64,000 nucleotides of DNA. Source: Gracilaria vermiculophylla (lineage: Eukaryota > Rhodophyta > Florideophyceae > Gracilariales > Gracilariaceae). The translations under genes were made by a program, and so were the position numbers. Numbering within the stretch: position 1 is the first letter of the stretch; each line of letters opens with the position of its first letter. Below the pieces are notes generated by a model. The model was not told the origin of the DNA, made no database searches, and saw only the letters and a list, made by a program, of their open reading frames with translations. Of this stretch, positions 44,178-53,142 are shown piece by piece. The stretch spans positions 429,466 to 493,465 of the forward strand of contig JAHNZQ020000010.1 of assembly GCA_019155205.2 (NCBI GenBank), written 5' to 3'.

Positions 44178-46079
44178 ATGCAACACTGTGCCGACCCGCC
44201 GAGTTTCAGCGTCCTGCTTAATCCGATACGCGATCTCGCCGCCAACTGGGGCGTGGACGTTGCCAGCGAGCTTTTGCAGTACGCCGCCACCCTCGGCATA
44301 GACCTCGACCAAACGCCCCCACACCAGCTTGACAGTCATGTTCCGGTCGACTTCGCACAGGCCGCATTGCTCGTGCAGGGCTCCACTTCAATATATTCGC
44401 GGAAGGTGGAGCACTTGTACAGCCTGGTGTACACGGCAGTGGCCTCGTTAAACCAATTGAAGGGCAGCCAGCACGCCGCTCGCGACGATGAAGACGATGC
44501 TGATGCGCATGTTGACGACGACGAGTTCCTGGCCGATGACGTTAATTTTCTCACTTTGGACGACTGCTTGCCGCAAGTCGATGAGCGCCAAGTCACGCTA
44601 CCGCCGACGCAACTGCCACCCCCGGGGTCTCTTCATGATAAAACATGTCTGAAGCAAATACCCCCCATGCTCGTGCAGCACGCTTCCGACGCAGCGCAAC
44701 TCGCGTCCGCAAAGTTCAACATGTTGTCAGCGCGTTTGCACCCGTCCGGAGCGCTTGTCATGGCGGGCTGCCCCCCGTTTGACGAGAATTTGCAGGCATT
44801 ACCGGACGGTAGTCAGCCGCCGCAAGTCGAGCACCACGGCGGGCTTTCGAGTGCGGAACAGCAGCAGGTCACGCAGCCAACGGTCATCGACTTTGAGGAC
44901 GACGCGTTTCACACTCCGCCCCCGACGGCCGCGCCTGACGACGAGGAAGAGGTGCTGGTGGGTGTTGCGAGCTCGGCAAAGAAAAGAAGGAGTCGGCTTA
45001 TTTCTCCGGTTGACAGAGAGGGTGCTGAGCCTCCGAGACGCGACCCGTTTCTGCTTCTGGATCCCCACCAAAAGATACAAAAGCTGGACAAAGAGCTGAG
45101 GGTGGGGAAAACATATCAGAGGCCGAGAAAAGCAACCACCGTCAAGCCATATGTAGCGTTTTTGGACGATGGCATGAGCAAGATGCAACTGGTTGACGCT
45201 CTATTGGGGCCGATATCGCGCGGCACCTCCATCAGAAGCTACCTCTGCTTCGAGGGCGCTCGAGATGACTACAGGGACATTTTAAGGCGTCGGATGACGA
45301 AGAAGAGACAGCGGATGCGTAGGGGCTCACCCACAGCCGTTATCTTTGACGAGAATAGGGAGATGTTTGAAGACCTGGAGGAGGAGGAGGATATGATGGG
45401 AATGGGTGTCAACACCGTGACGTTTGATGTGGATGATGACGAGGAGGTGGACGTGGCCGCTTGTGCAGGCGTAGACGAGGATGGACCGGAGGGCGTGGGC
45501 GATGCAGATGACGCAACAAACGACGTGGTGCACCTCGCGGATGACTGCGACTCGCGCTCCATCTACCCAGACCAGCTCCGCCAACTAGCGTCCAGCTACG
45601 AGGAAACGTGTCGCAAGTACCTGGAGCGAACGCGCGGGCTCTGGGAGCAGCACTCCGTCGACGCGGAGGTGGCCAAGAGGGTGGCCAGCTGGGAGTCGAG
45701 AATACAGCCGATTCTGGACGAGGAGGAGCGGCGGCCGGAGTTCGACATCGCCGCGTACGGGCAGCGAATTCTTGGCCGCTTCCGCGACGCGGCGGACCGG
45801 CAGCACGCGGCGGAGGCGGCCATGAGCGCGGTGTTTGGCGGTTGCGAGACGTATGATGTGTGCCGCCAGTTCTTGGCCACGCTGCAACTGGCAAACTGCT
45901 ACTCGCTCGAAATTGTGCCGGCCGGGCGCTGTTGCGTGTCCGACCCGACGCTACGTCTCATTCGCCACACGGCGCGGGCGGTGACGCCTGTGAAATCTCG
46001 GTGCAAGCGTTCGAGGCAGGTCGGCGGGACACCGCTCAGTGCAAAGCGTCCTCCGCTACGGCAGAGACTGGACATTTAG
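44178..46079 (+). CDS. NCAPH2: Condensin II subunit H2 (CAP-H2, kleisin)
   Basis: A 633-residue protein from ATG at 44178. The N-terminal kleisin region matches CAP-H2: LNPIRDLAANWGVDVASELL, then DFAQAALLVQGSTSIYSRKV and EHLYSLVYTAVASL. Two acidic stretches follow. The middle contains FLLLDPHQ, a CAP-H2-type motif. The C-terminal part has VASWESRIQPILDEEERRPE and FDIAAYGQRIL, typical of the C-terminal winged-helix region that closes the SMC4 side of the condensin II ring. Condensin II acts in early mitotic chromosome compaction and interphase chromosome organisation (family knowledge). Single exon. Note that very compact genomes often lack condensin II. Confidence 0.92.
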   Translation: MQHCADPPSFSVLLNPIRDLAANWGVDVASELLQYAATLGIDLDQTPPHQLDSHVPVDFAQAALLVQGSTSIYSRKVEHLYSLVYTAVASLNQLKGSQHAARDDEDDADAHVDDDEFLADDVNFLTLDDCLPQVDERQVTLPPTQLPPPGSLHDKTCLKQIPPMLVQHASDAAQLASAKFNMLSARLHPSGALVMAGCPPFDENLQALPDGSQPPQVEHHGGLSSAEQQQVTQPTVIDFEDDAFHTPPPTAAPDDEEEVLVGVASSAKKRRSRLISPVDREGAEPPRRDPFLLLDPHQKIQKLDKELRVGKTYQRPRKATTVKPYVAFLDDGMSKMQLVDALLGPISRGTSIRSYLCFEGARDDYRDILRRRMTKKRQRMRRGSPTAVIFDENREMFEDLEEEEDMMGMGVNTVTFDVDDDEEVDVAACAGVDEDGPEGVGDADDATNDVVHLADDCDSRSIYPDQLRQLASSYEETCRKYLERTRGLWEQHSVDAEVAKRVASWESRIQPILDEEERRPEFDIAAYGQRILGRFRDAADRQHAAEAAMSAVFGGCETYDVCRQFLATLQLANCYSLEIVPAGRCCVSDPTLRLIRHTARAVTPVKSRCKRSRQVGGTPLSAKRPPLRQRLDI

Positions 46080-46582
46080 GGAGCCGGCGCTGTGTCAGCC
46101 CGTCGTTAGCATCGCCAGCTGCGCCTCGGCTCACGTGCAGTAAGGTATCTACCGAGGGTACTGGTGTGTCTTGAGCGCAGCAACAGAACTTTTGTTTTTT
46201 TTCTTTTTCTTCTAAGTTACCAAAGTCAAACAAAACACACTTCCAATATGGAAGTCAAAACAACTATGCAACACGTCAAGTAAAGCACAATCTTGCAACG
46301 TTGCTTGGATGGGTCCAAACTGCCATAGTGCCATCACTCCAAACGTGCCTTCGGGACATACTGCGCTCACAGGGCCAAAAGCTACACGACACCGAACACG
46401 CGACGGCTCGGGATGCAAAGTTAAGGAGAGAAAAAAGGGCGATGTGGGGGTGGGGAGGTGTGGGAGCGGGGGGCGGGAGGAATGGCGGGCATTTGTCGAG
46501 CAAGCACCGCCAGCAGCGCGCCGAGATTGAAAAAACTAGCAGCAAAGCGCGCAAAGCAAAGCGTGGTGCGTGCGGCAGGCTA
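46080..46582. other. Convergent intergenic region, condensin to TBP
   Basis: 500 bp between the converging 3' ends. It has a T-rich tract near 46,190-46,215 and a G-rich tract near 46,440-46,485. No gene seen. Confidence 0.55.
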
Positions 46583-47287
46583 CTAATTTCTGGCCTTGCG
46601 GAAAGTTTGCAGCACATGATAGATGTTGTCAAAGGCCTCGTATATGTCTGTGCGAACCTTTGCACCAGTGAGAACAACCTTGCCCGACACAAAGATGAGC
46701 AGCACGATCTTGGGCTTGATCATTCTGTAGATGAGCCCGGGGAAAAGTTCTGGTTCGTAGCTGCAGAACTGGCTGTGCGCGTGGGCCAGCCCCTCCAGGC
46801 GCACGGGAAAGTTCACGTCGCAACTGGCAACGATGTTCTGCACCGTGAACTCCTTGAACTTGGCGTCGTCGTAGCCCAGCTTGTGCACAATCTTTGCGTA
46901 CTTTCTCGACGCCCGGCTGGACTCACGTTCGGACTTGGCGCCCGTGACAACTATCTTGCCGGAGGAGAAAATCAAGGCCGTTGTCTTGGGCTCACGAATG
47001 CGCATGATGACGGCTGCAAAGCGCTTGGGATTGTACTCGGCGTTTCTGGCGCGCAAGGCAATCTTCTTGAGGTCGAGTTTTACGTCCAGGTTGGTGGTGG
47101 CCACCACGTTCTGAATCTCGGGGATTATGCCGTGACTGAGGCGACCGCTGGTGTTAGGGGTTTGGGTGGGTTTGGTTGCGTCTGGTGGCGCTGGTTGCGG
47201 GGCGGGTTGTTGGGGAGCTGCGGCGGCAGCATGCGAGGACGCAGGCGACTCGGCAGGCTTTCCAGTCTGCATCGGTTGGACCTCCAT
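46583..47287 (-). CDS. TBP: TATA-box binding protein (TBP)
   Basis: A 234-residue protein from the only suitable ATG, at 47287; the frame continues upstream without an ATG. A 50-residue Pro/Ala/Gln-rich N-terminus precedes the saddle core of about 180 residues. The two direct repeats contain the DNA-kinking Phe pairs: [20 protein letters not shown] with [15 protein letters not shown] in the first, and [20 protein letters not shown] with [15 protein letters not shown] in the second. [20 protein letters not shown] opens the core. It is a general transcription factor for RNA polymerases I, II and III in the nucleus. It faces RPL24 across a 740-bp GC-triplet-rich region. Single exon; all key residues intact. 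Confidence 0.97.
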   Translation of the reverse strand: MEVQPMQTGKPAESPASSHAAAAAPQQPAPQPAPPDATKPTQTPNTSGRLSHGIIPEIQNVVATTNLDVKLDLKKIALRARNAEYNPKRFAAVIMRIREPKTTALIFSSGKIVVTGAKSERESSRASRKYAKIVHKLGYDDAKFKEFTVQNIVASCDVNFPVRLEGLAHAHSQFCSYEPELFPGLIYRMIKPKIVLLIFVSGKVVLTGAKVRTDIYEAFDNIYHVLQTFRKARN

Positions 47288-48026
47288 GGCGGGGTGCGGG
47301 AGTGGGGTGGGGCGAAATGGCAGGTGGTACAAGGCGGCGACGGGGGGCCAGTGTGGACGGCTTTCGGGAAAGACGGGGAGGGCGGAGCGCTCAAGGGCTA
47401 CAGAGCAAGGCGCGGTGCAGGCAGCGGAGCGCACAGGCGACGAGGCGGACAAGGTCAGCAGCAGAACGCGCGGAGCGCGCGCGCGCGCGCGCGGGGCGAC
47501 AACTCACTGTCAAAGCGCAGCGGCGCGGGGGATCTGCGGCGGCGGCGGCAGCAACGGCGACGGCGGCGGCGGCGACGCGGGCGACGGCGGCGGCGCGGCG
47601 GTTGCGGCGGCAACGGCGGCTGCGGCGGCTGCGGCGGCAACGGCGGCTGCGGCGGCTGCGGCGGCTGCGGCGGCGTTGGCGCTGGGGACGATGGGTGGAG
47701 CGAGGCGCGACCGCCGGGCGCGCCCAAGTCGCGGCGCGACGCGCCGCGGGCAGCGCGCACTTTGAATTGCAATTAAAGGCGCCCAAGTGTATTTGGCGCG
47801 ACATACTGCGCGCACTTCTTTACATCACGGAGCTGGTTACGCTCCCCTGCTTTGGATCACGGCCCCCCCCCCGCCCCGCCGGCCGCACCGTGCCGCACCG
47901 CGCCGCACCGCGCCGCCTTGTTGCGTCGTCGCGTCGCTGTGGCGCCTTCGTCCCCGGCGTCTGCCGACCTCGCCGCCGCTTTCCCCCGTCGACGCCCCTC
48001 GCCGCCGCCCCGCGTTCTCCGTCGCT
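47288..48026. promoter_or_regulatory. Divergent GC-rich intergenic region (TBP / RPL24)
   Basis: The only DNA between two divergent start codons, so both promoters should lie here (inference). It contains an alternating (GC)n stretch at about 47,473-47,495 and a GGC-type triplet tract at 47,535-47,690. The 300 bp next to RPL24 are pyrimidine-rich on the plus strand. Confidence 0.5.
47535..47690. repeat. GC-rich triplet repeat (GGC with AAC/TGC interruptions)
   Basis: Nearly pure triplet periodicity with higher-order units of the type GGCGGCAAC and GGCTGCGGC. It makes long spurious open frames on both strands. Confidence 0.85.
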
Positions 48027-48631
48027 ATGGTTGTCAAGTAAGTTGCCTCCCCCCCCACCCGCGCCTGTCCGATCCACGCAACGCCTTCCCCACCGCCCAT
48101 TCCCTCGCTCGCGCCCATTCGTCGGCGCTTCTGCACTCGATCGCCGCTTCGAAATGGCTCTAACCGCGCCCGCGTGTCTCTGCCCGCGCCGCTTTACCGC
48201 CGCGCAGAACCGAGCTTTGCAACTACTCCGGCTTTCGCATCTACCCGGGACACGGTCGTCGCTACATCCGCGTCGACGGACGCCAATATGTGTTCGTCAA
48301 CGCCAAGTCCGAGGCGTCCTTCCACATGAAGCGCAAGCCCGCCAAGCACTCGTGGACCCAGCTTTACCGCCGACTCAACAAGAAGGGCGTGCAAGAGGAA
48401 ACGCAGCGCCGCCGCACGCGCAGAAAGATCTCCGCCGCCCCCAAGGCCGTCGAGGGCGCCTCCCTGGAGGTCATCAAAGCCAAGCGCAACCAGCGCCCCG
48501 AGGTGCGCAAGGCCGCACGCGAAGCCGCCCTCAAGGACATCAAGCAGAGGAAGAAGGGCATGCGAACGAAGCGCGGCCCCGTGCCGTCCACCAAGGGCGT
48601 CAACAAGATGCCCGTCGCGCAGCGTCGTTAG
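48027..48631 (+). CDS. RPL24: 60S ribosomal protein L24 (eL24), two exons
   Basis: CDS is join(48027..48037, 48208..48631), giving 144 residues. Exon 1 is 11 nt (ATGGTTGTCAA). The intron (48038-48207, 170 bp) starts GTAAGT and ends CGCGCAG. The spliced start MVVKTELCNYSGFRIYPGHG matches eL24, with the zinc-ribbon-like N-terminus. GRRYIRVDGRQYVFVNAKSE, the WTQLYRRLNKKG block and RNQRPEVRKAAREAA follow. The usual second and third zinc-ribbon Cys positions (K-C-E) read KSE and MKRKP, so the ribbon is probably metal-free, as in many eukaryotic L24 proteins. Large-subunit structural protein. Convergent with a minus-strand gene 74 bp downstream. Confidence 0.96.
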
Positions 48632-48705
48632 GCTCGCCGCGCCCGTGCAATACTCGTAAACGCCCGACTTGACGCCCCATTCACTGTGCGCCTCTTAGCT
48701 GCGCG

Positions 48706-49353
48706 TCACAGCTGCACCAGCTTCATGGTGTTGTCGATCATCTCTCGTAGTTTGCTCTGCTGCACGACTGCGCGCAGAGTGTGCGTGTCCACCGCCGCCT
48801 CGGCCGCGCCGCCTTGCGAGTCCGTGCTGCGCGTCGCCGCGCCGCGCGAACGCGGCGACTGCTGGCCTTCTCGCGAGGGCGAGCCTGCGGCGTCGCCGCC
48901 GCCGTCGCCGCCGCCCGCGCCGTCGGCGACGAACGCGGCGTGTTCGTTGCGCAGCAGGTGCAAGATGTTTTCGCAGAACTCGCGCAGCGTGAAGGCGGCG
49001 CCGAACGGGCTGTGCGCGAACGGGCTCAGGTCGGGCACGCGCTCGGTGACGGAGACGACGTAGCGCGCGTCGCAGAGCGCGTGGATGACGACGGGCGCGG
49101 CGTGCTGCTCGACGCGCGCCACCACCGGGTCGAAGCTGCGCACGGTGGGCGCGTAGTGGCGCGGGCTGCGGAACACCAGCCGGCGCAGCGCGCCGCCGTC
49201 CACCTCGCGCGACAGGCGCGTGAAGTTGTTGATGAGCGGCCACACCTTGTCGGCGGCCGGGACCGGCGGCGCGGCGGGCTGCGGCTGCCACACGACGTCG
49301 TACAGGCAGGCGCCGTCGACGCGCGCGAAGACGTTGACGCGGCGGGGCGGCAT
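48706..49353 (-). CDS. Unrecognised 215-residue protein
   Basis: From ATG at 49353, the first ATG of the frame. Residues 1-130 look like a folded domain: VNVFARVDGACLYDVVWQPQ, then KVWPLINNFTRLSREVDGG and RRLVFRSPRHYAPTVRSFDP. ADARY-like VIHALCDARYVVSVTE and SPFGAAFTLREFCENILHLL follow. A Gly/Ser-rich linker and a C-terminal helix (LRAVVQQSKLREMIDNTMKL) complete it. I do not recognise the family. The codon bias is strongly GC3 and the amino-acid composition is normal in the folded part, which supports a real gene. It is 164 bp downstream of the DUF4864-like gene on the same strand. Confidence 0.65.
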   Translation of the reverse strand: MPPRRVNVFARVDGACLYDVVWQPQPAAPPVPAADKVWPLINNFTRLSREVDGGALRRLVFRSPRHYAPTVRSFDPVVARVEQHAAPVVIHALCDARYVVSVTERVPDLSPFAHSPFGAAFTLREFCENILHLLRNEHAAFVADGAGGGDGGGDAAGSPSREGQQSPRSRGAATRSTDSQGGAAEAAVDTHTLRAVVQQSKLREMIDNTMKLVQL

Positions 49354-49415
49354 TGGCGGCGCGGCGGCGCGGCGGCGCGGCGGCGCGGCGGCGCGGCGGC
49401 GCGGTGGCACGGTGA
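49354..49415. repeat. GC-only octanucleotide tandem repeat at a start codon
   Basis: About five copies of an 8-bp unit (GGCGGCGC) directly upstream of the ATG at 49353 of the minus-strand gene, probably in its 5' leader. Confidence 0.7.
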
Positions 49416-49517
49416 CGCGGCGTGCGCTGCCAATGGCGCGCAGCGCGCATGGCAGGACGCTAAAAGGCGCTGTGCAGTTTTGTGTTTTTTTTTAGTGTAC
49501 AGCGGCGGGCTCGCGTG

Positions 49518-50120
49518 TTATACAGACGGCAGGTCGTGGATGATGGAGTCGACCATCCAACGCCTCCGTCCGCCGCCGCCAAACTCCTGGCGCGACATGG
49601 AGAAGGTGAAGACGGTGTCCTCGCCGTGCACGCGGAACAGCCTGCGGCTGACGTACGAGTCCGGGCCGGCGCGCAGCGCCGACAGCGTCTCGCTCTCGTA
49701 GTCGGCGAAGAACACGTCGTACGGGTCGGCGACGATGACGCGCTTGAAGCGCTCGAACTGGCCGAGGTCCATGCGGCGGCCGAAAAAATGGTGCGACAGC
49801 GCCCAGATGTCGAGGTTGGCGAAGGCGTACAGCGCGTCGATGCCGTCGTCCTTGCGCGGGCCGCTGCGCGCGTTGCTGCGCAGCGCGCTGAGCAGCATGC
49901 GCAGCGTCTCCTCGGGCGACAGCTGCGCGTACAGCGCGACGCGGTCCTTCCACGCCAGCTCGTCGCCGGGGCGCGACGCGGGCGAGTTGCGCAGCGCGCA
50001 GCGAAAGCGGCGCGGCGCGGCGCGTGGCGCGGTGGCGGCGGCGGCAGCGCGGCGAGCCGCGCCAGCTGCGGAGCGCGGCGCGACAGGCGGGACGAACGCC
50101 GGCGAGCGTGGGACATCCAT
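49518..50120 (-). CDS. DUF4864-like (NTF2-like fold) protein
   Basis: A 200-residue protein from ATG at 50120; upstream the frame is open but has no ATG. The first 60 residues are Ala/Arg/Pro-rich and transit-peptide-like. The folded part starts QLSPEETLRMLLSALRSNA and contains DALYAFANLDIWALSHHFFG, then QFERFKRVIVADPYDVFFAD and SYVSRRLFRVHGEDTVFTFS. It ends in RWMVDSIIHDLPSV. This order (helix, AFxS-like loop, FxxF, DGxW-like end) resembles DUF4864 domains, often plastid-related in algae and plants. The match is by eye and moderate. Function unknown. Confidence 0.55.
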   Translation of the reverse strand: MDVPRSPAFVPPVAPRSAAGAARRAAAAATAPRAAPRRFRCALRNSPASRPGDELAWKDRVALYAQLSPEETLRMLLSALRSNARSGPRKDDGIDALYAFANLDIWALSHHFFGRRMDLGQFERFKRVIVADPYDVFFADYESETLSALRAGPDSYVSRRLFRVHGEDTVFTFSMSRQEFGGGGRRRWMVDSIIHDLPSV

Positions 50121-50677
50121 TGCGGCCGAGGCGCGGCGCCGAGCGACAGGAGGGGGGAGGGGGGGGGGAGGGGCGGCGGGCGGCGCCAAGGGGCGGGCGG
50201 CGTCGGGCGGCGTCGGGCGGCGGCGGGGGGGAGGGGGAGAGGGCGCCAGGGAGGGCGTCGGGGAGTGCGTTGGGGGGGGGGGCGCACGGGCGGTGGGGGG
50301 GAAGCGACAGCACCGCGCCACCGCGACCAGCGCGAGGCGTATCGCCAACGGCGCGTGGCGGTTAAAGCGCGGCGCGCGCGCGCACGCGCCCAATGGCGTT
50401 GCAGCGCGCACGCGCACGCGGATATTTTGTGCGCGCGCGCGCCGCTGCTCCGCGACACTTGGCGCTGCCCCGCCACACGTGGCGCGCGTGGCCACGTGCG
50501 ACGCGCGCTCAACGCGCGCGCCCAATGCGCGTCAAAGGGGCGCGCCGCTCCTCTCGCCAGTCTTCGGCGCCCGCTCGCCACACCCCCACCCCCTCCCCCC
50601 CTCCACTCAGGTGTCGGTGTCCGTTTCCCCTGCTGCCGCCCGCCGCCTCCCCCCTCCACCCCACCCACCATCCCGCC
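50121..50677. promoter_or_regulatory. Divergent GC-rich intergenic region upstream of the kinase
   Basis: 557 bp between divergent genes. Poly-G-rich tracts lie at 50,148-50,175 and 50,225-50,300, and alternating CG stretches at 50,365-50,390. A pyrimidine tract ending ...CCTCCACTCAG at about 50,608 looks like a 3' splice site, so a 5'-UTR intron in the kinase gene is possible. Confidence 0.4.
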
Positions 50678-52120
50678 ATGTCCTCCGCCTCGCACTCCCG
50701 CCATGGCTCCCGCTCCAACCTCCAAATCCGCATCGAGAGCACCGACCAGGGCCCTCGCGTCGGCCCCTACATCTTCGGCAAAACGCTCGGCACCGGCTCC
50801 ACCGGCAAGGTCAAGCTCGCCAAGAACACCGACACCGGTGAAATCGTCGCCATCAAAATCGTCCGCAAAGACTACCTGGAGAACAAGCCCTCGCTAAAGA
50901 AGAAGATGCGCCGCGAGATCTCCGTCCTCAAGGTCTTGCAGCACCCCAACCTCATGTCGCTCATAGACGTGTTCGAGATCGACACCCATCTGTTCCTGGT
51001 GATGGAGTTTGTGGACGGCCTCGAGCTGTTCGAGTATCTCGTGCGCCGCGGCGCGCTGCAGATCCCCGAGGCGCTCGGCTTCTTCCAGCAGATCATCTGC
51101 GGCCTCGAGTACTGCCACCGCCGCCTCATCTGCCATCGCGACCTCAAGCCCGAAAACCTCCTCCTCGACCGCAGCCTCAACGTAAAGATCGCCGACTTTG
51201 GCATGACCAGCCTCAACCCGCCCGGCTCGCTTCTCGAGACCTCGTGTGGCTCCCCGCACTACTGCGACCCCATGGTCGTCTCCGGCGACATGTACGACGG
51301 GCTCAAGGCCGACATCTGGTCGTGCGGCGTCATTCTGTACGCCATGGTCACCGGCCGCCTGCCGTTTGACGACGATAACATCCAGCGTCTGCTGCAAAAA
51401 GTGCAAGCCGGCCAGTACCACCTGCCGTCCAACCTGCCATCCGATCTGCGCCACCTCATCAAGTCCATGCTCACCGTCGACCCGGACAAGCGCATCTCCC
51501 TCGAGGGCATCAAGGAGCACCCGTGGTTCAACTCCATCCCGCCGCGAAACTACGTGCAGGATGACTTTGTGCCGCCCTCCGACCCCATTGTGGACCCCGA
51601 CCCGATGATTCTGCGCAGTCTGATTGACCTGGGCTGGGGTGACGCGCAGCTCATCTGCGCGGAGCTGGCACGTGCGGGCCCGAGCATGGAGAAGGCGTTT
51701 TACCATCAACTGGGCAAGCACCCCATGTTCAGGCGATCCACGCTGGAACCGCCGTCGTCCGAGTCGGACAACGAAGACCACACGAGCGCGGTGTCGTCCG
51801 AGCCAGCGGCCGACGCGGACGAGGAGCAGCTGCAGAAGGGCATGGCCGAGGTGTCGGTGCAGGACGGGGAGCGCAAGGAGGGCCAGCTTGTGCGGCAGAG
51901 CTCGTTCCGACAGGGCGCCGAGAACGAGGCCAAGGCGGAAGAGGAGGACGCCGAGGCCGAAGAGGCGATTCAGAACGCGCACAGCGCGCAGCAGAAAAGC
52001 TGGTTCGACTCTGTGCGCAACTACCTCACCGGGCAGGCCGAGGGCGAGAAGGACGAGCAAGAGAAGGACAGGAAAGAGAAGGAGGGCGAAGAGCAAGAGG
52101 CGCAAAACGAGCGTCGGTAG
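50678..52120 (+). CDS. Ser/Thr protein kinase, BRSK/SNF1-related (CAMKL)
   Basis: A 480-residue protein from ATG at 50678. The kinase domain spans residues 31-284. The Gly-loop is LGTGSTGKV (37-45). Catalytic Lys60 is in VAIK, the C-helix Glu is E80, HRD is at 153-155 (ICHRDLKPEN) and DFG at 173-175. The T-loop LLETSCGSPHY has the LKB1-type Thr188, as in BRSK/SAD kinases. A UBA-like segment follows (RSLIDLGWGDAQLICAELAR, about 311-330), then an acidic, helical, low-complexity tail. The APE motif that normally follows the T-loop reads DPM (197-199), so its conserved Glu is absent. BRSK/SNF1 relatives control polarity, the cell cycle or energy responses; the role here is not known. Confidence 0.92.
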   Translation: MSSASHSRHGSRSNLQIRIESTDQGPRVGPYIFGKTLGTGSTGKVKLAKNTDTGEIVAIKIVRKDYLENKPSLKKKMRREISVLKVLQHPNLMSLIDVFEIDTHLFLVMEFVDGLELFEYLVRRGALQIPEALGFFQQIICGLEYCHRRLICHRDLKPENLLLDRSLNVKIADFGMTSLNPPGSLLETSCGSPHYCDPMVVSGDMYDGLKADIWSCGVILYAMVTGRLPFDDDNIQRLLQKVQAGQYHLPSNLPSDLRHLIKSMLTVDPDKRISLEGIKEHPWFNSIPPRNYVQDDFVPPSDPIVDPDPMILRSLIDLGWGDAQLICAELARAGPSMEKAFYHQLGKHPMFRRSTLEPPSSESDNEDHTSAVSSEPAADADEEQLQKGMAEVSVQDGERKEGQLVRQSSFRQGAENEAKAEEEDAEAEEAIQNAHSAQQKSWFDSVRNYLTGQAEGEKDEQEKDRKEKEGEEQEAQNERR

Positions 52121-53093
52121 AGAGTGGGTGCGCGGCGGCGCTGGCGCTGGCGCGCGCGCGGCCGACAGCGGCGTGCTGGCGCGCACGCCGCCGGCAAAGG
52201 CAGCTGGAGAGAGAAGAGACGGTGGGGCAGTGTTGTTGTTGGGCGTGCAAGTTCCGGGGGGGGGGGGGGGGGGGGGGGCGCGTGGTTGCGCACCGCGAGG
52301 CAAGGCGCGCGCCGCGAGCAGCCGCGGCGCGCGGTGGTGGAAAGCGTGAGCGGATGGCGGCGCAGCGCGCGTCGAGCGGCGCACGTGTGTGGGCGGGGCG
52401 CGCGCTGATCGGTGCGCATGCTGCGGCGCTCGGATTGGCGTGCGTGCGCGCGAGGCGGGCCGTCGCAGAGGCGGGCGGCGGCGCTCGGTGCGAGGCTGGG
52501 GCGACGGGGGGCGACGGTAGTTGGGGGCGACGGCAGCTGCGGCGGTAGACGGGCACGCGAGTGAGATTGAGACGCGGCGCCACGGCGCCGCGGCGCCGCG
52601 GCGACGCGCGACGCGCGACGCGCTGTGCGCCGCATGGCGCGCGTCATGGCCGCGCGCCCAAAAGCTGCATTGACATGTTTTGTTTGCGCTGCTCCGCGCG
52701 GCGGTGCGGCGGACGGGCGAGGCGGCGCTTCGCGCGGGCGCGGCGGTGCGGCGCGTGGGCGCGGCGGCGTGTAGCGCGCGTGCGGCGAAGCGCGGCGGAG
52801 CTGCTGCGGCGCGGCGCGGCGCGGCGCGGCGCGGTGGCTGGCGCCCGTCTGCCTCTCGGCTCGCGCGCTTGCCTTGCGCCGCGCGTGTGGCTGGTGCAGC
52901 GCTACAGCTGTGGCACGTGGCCGCGTGGTGAGGAGTCGCACGTGGGCGCGTGGCCGCGTGGTGACGCGTGGCACGTGGGCGCGTGATGACGCGTGGCGCG
53001 CGCGGAGATCAAATGCGCGCCGCGCCGCCACCGGCGCGGCGGCGACGTCGGCGGCTGCGAGTTGCGAGTGGCGCTGCGGGTGCGACGGCGAGT

Positions 53094-53128
<35 letters not shown>

Positions 53129-53142
53129 TGCGGCGGCGGCGC
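52121..53142. other. GC-rich intergenic region between kinase and GPX-like genes
   Basis: About 1 kb of CpG-rich DNA with a 23-base poly-G run, GCGGC arrays (52,560-52,850) and a GTGGC-ACGTG repeat stretch (52,900-53,000). Long open frames exist on both strands because stops are rare at this GC content. None shows a domain. Confidence 0.5.
52256..52278 (+). repeat. Poly-G run of 23
   Basis: 23 consecutive G on the plus strand, 135 bp downstream of the kinase stop codon. It is a mononucleotide microsatellite or possible quadruplex former. Its length may be mis-sequenced. Confidence 0.95.

Noticed and set aside
47176..48672. 498-codon plus-strand frame spanning RPL24
   Set aside because: A different frame from the true RPL24 reading. 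The eL24 motifs are found only in the spliced frame.
50894..52384. 496-codon minus-strand frame opposite the kinase
   Set aside because: Exact antisense of a kinase domain with all motifs. A shadow frame.
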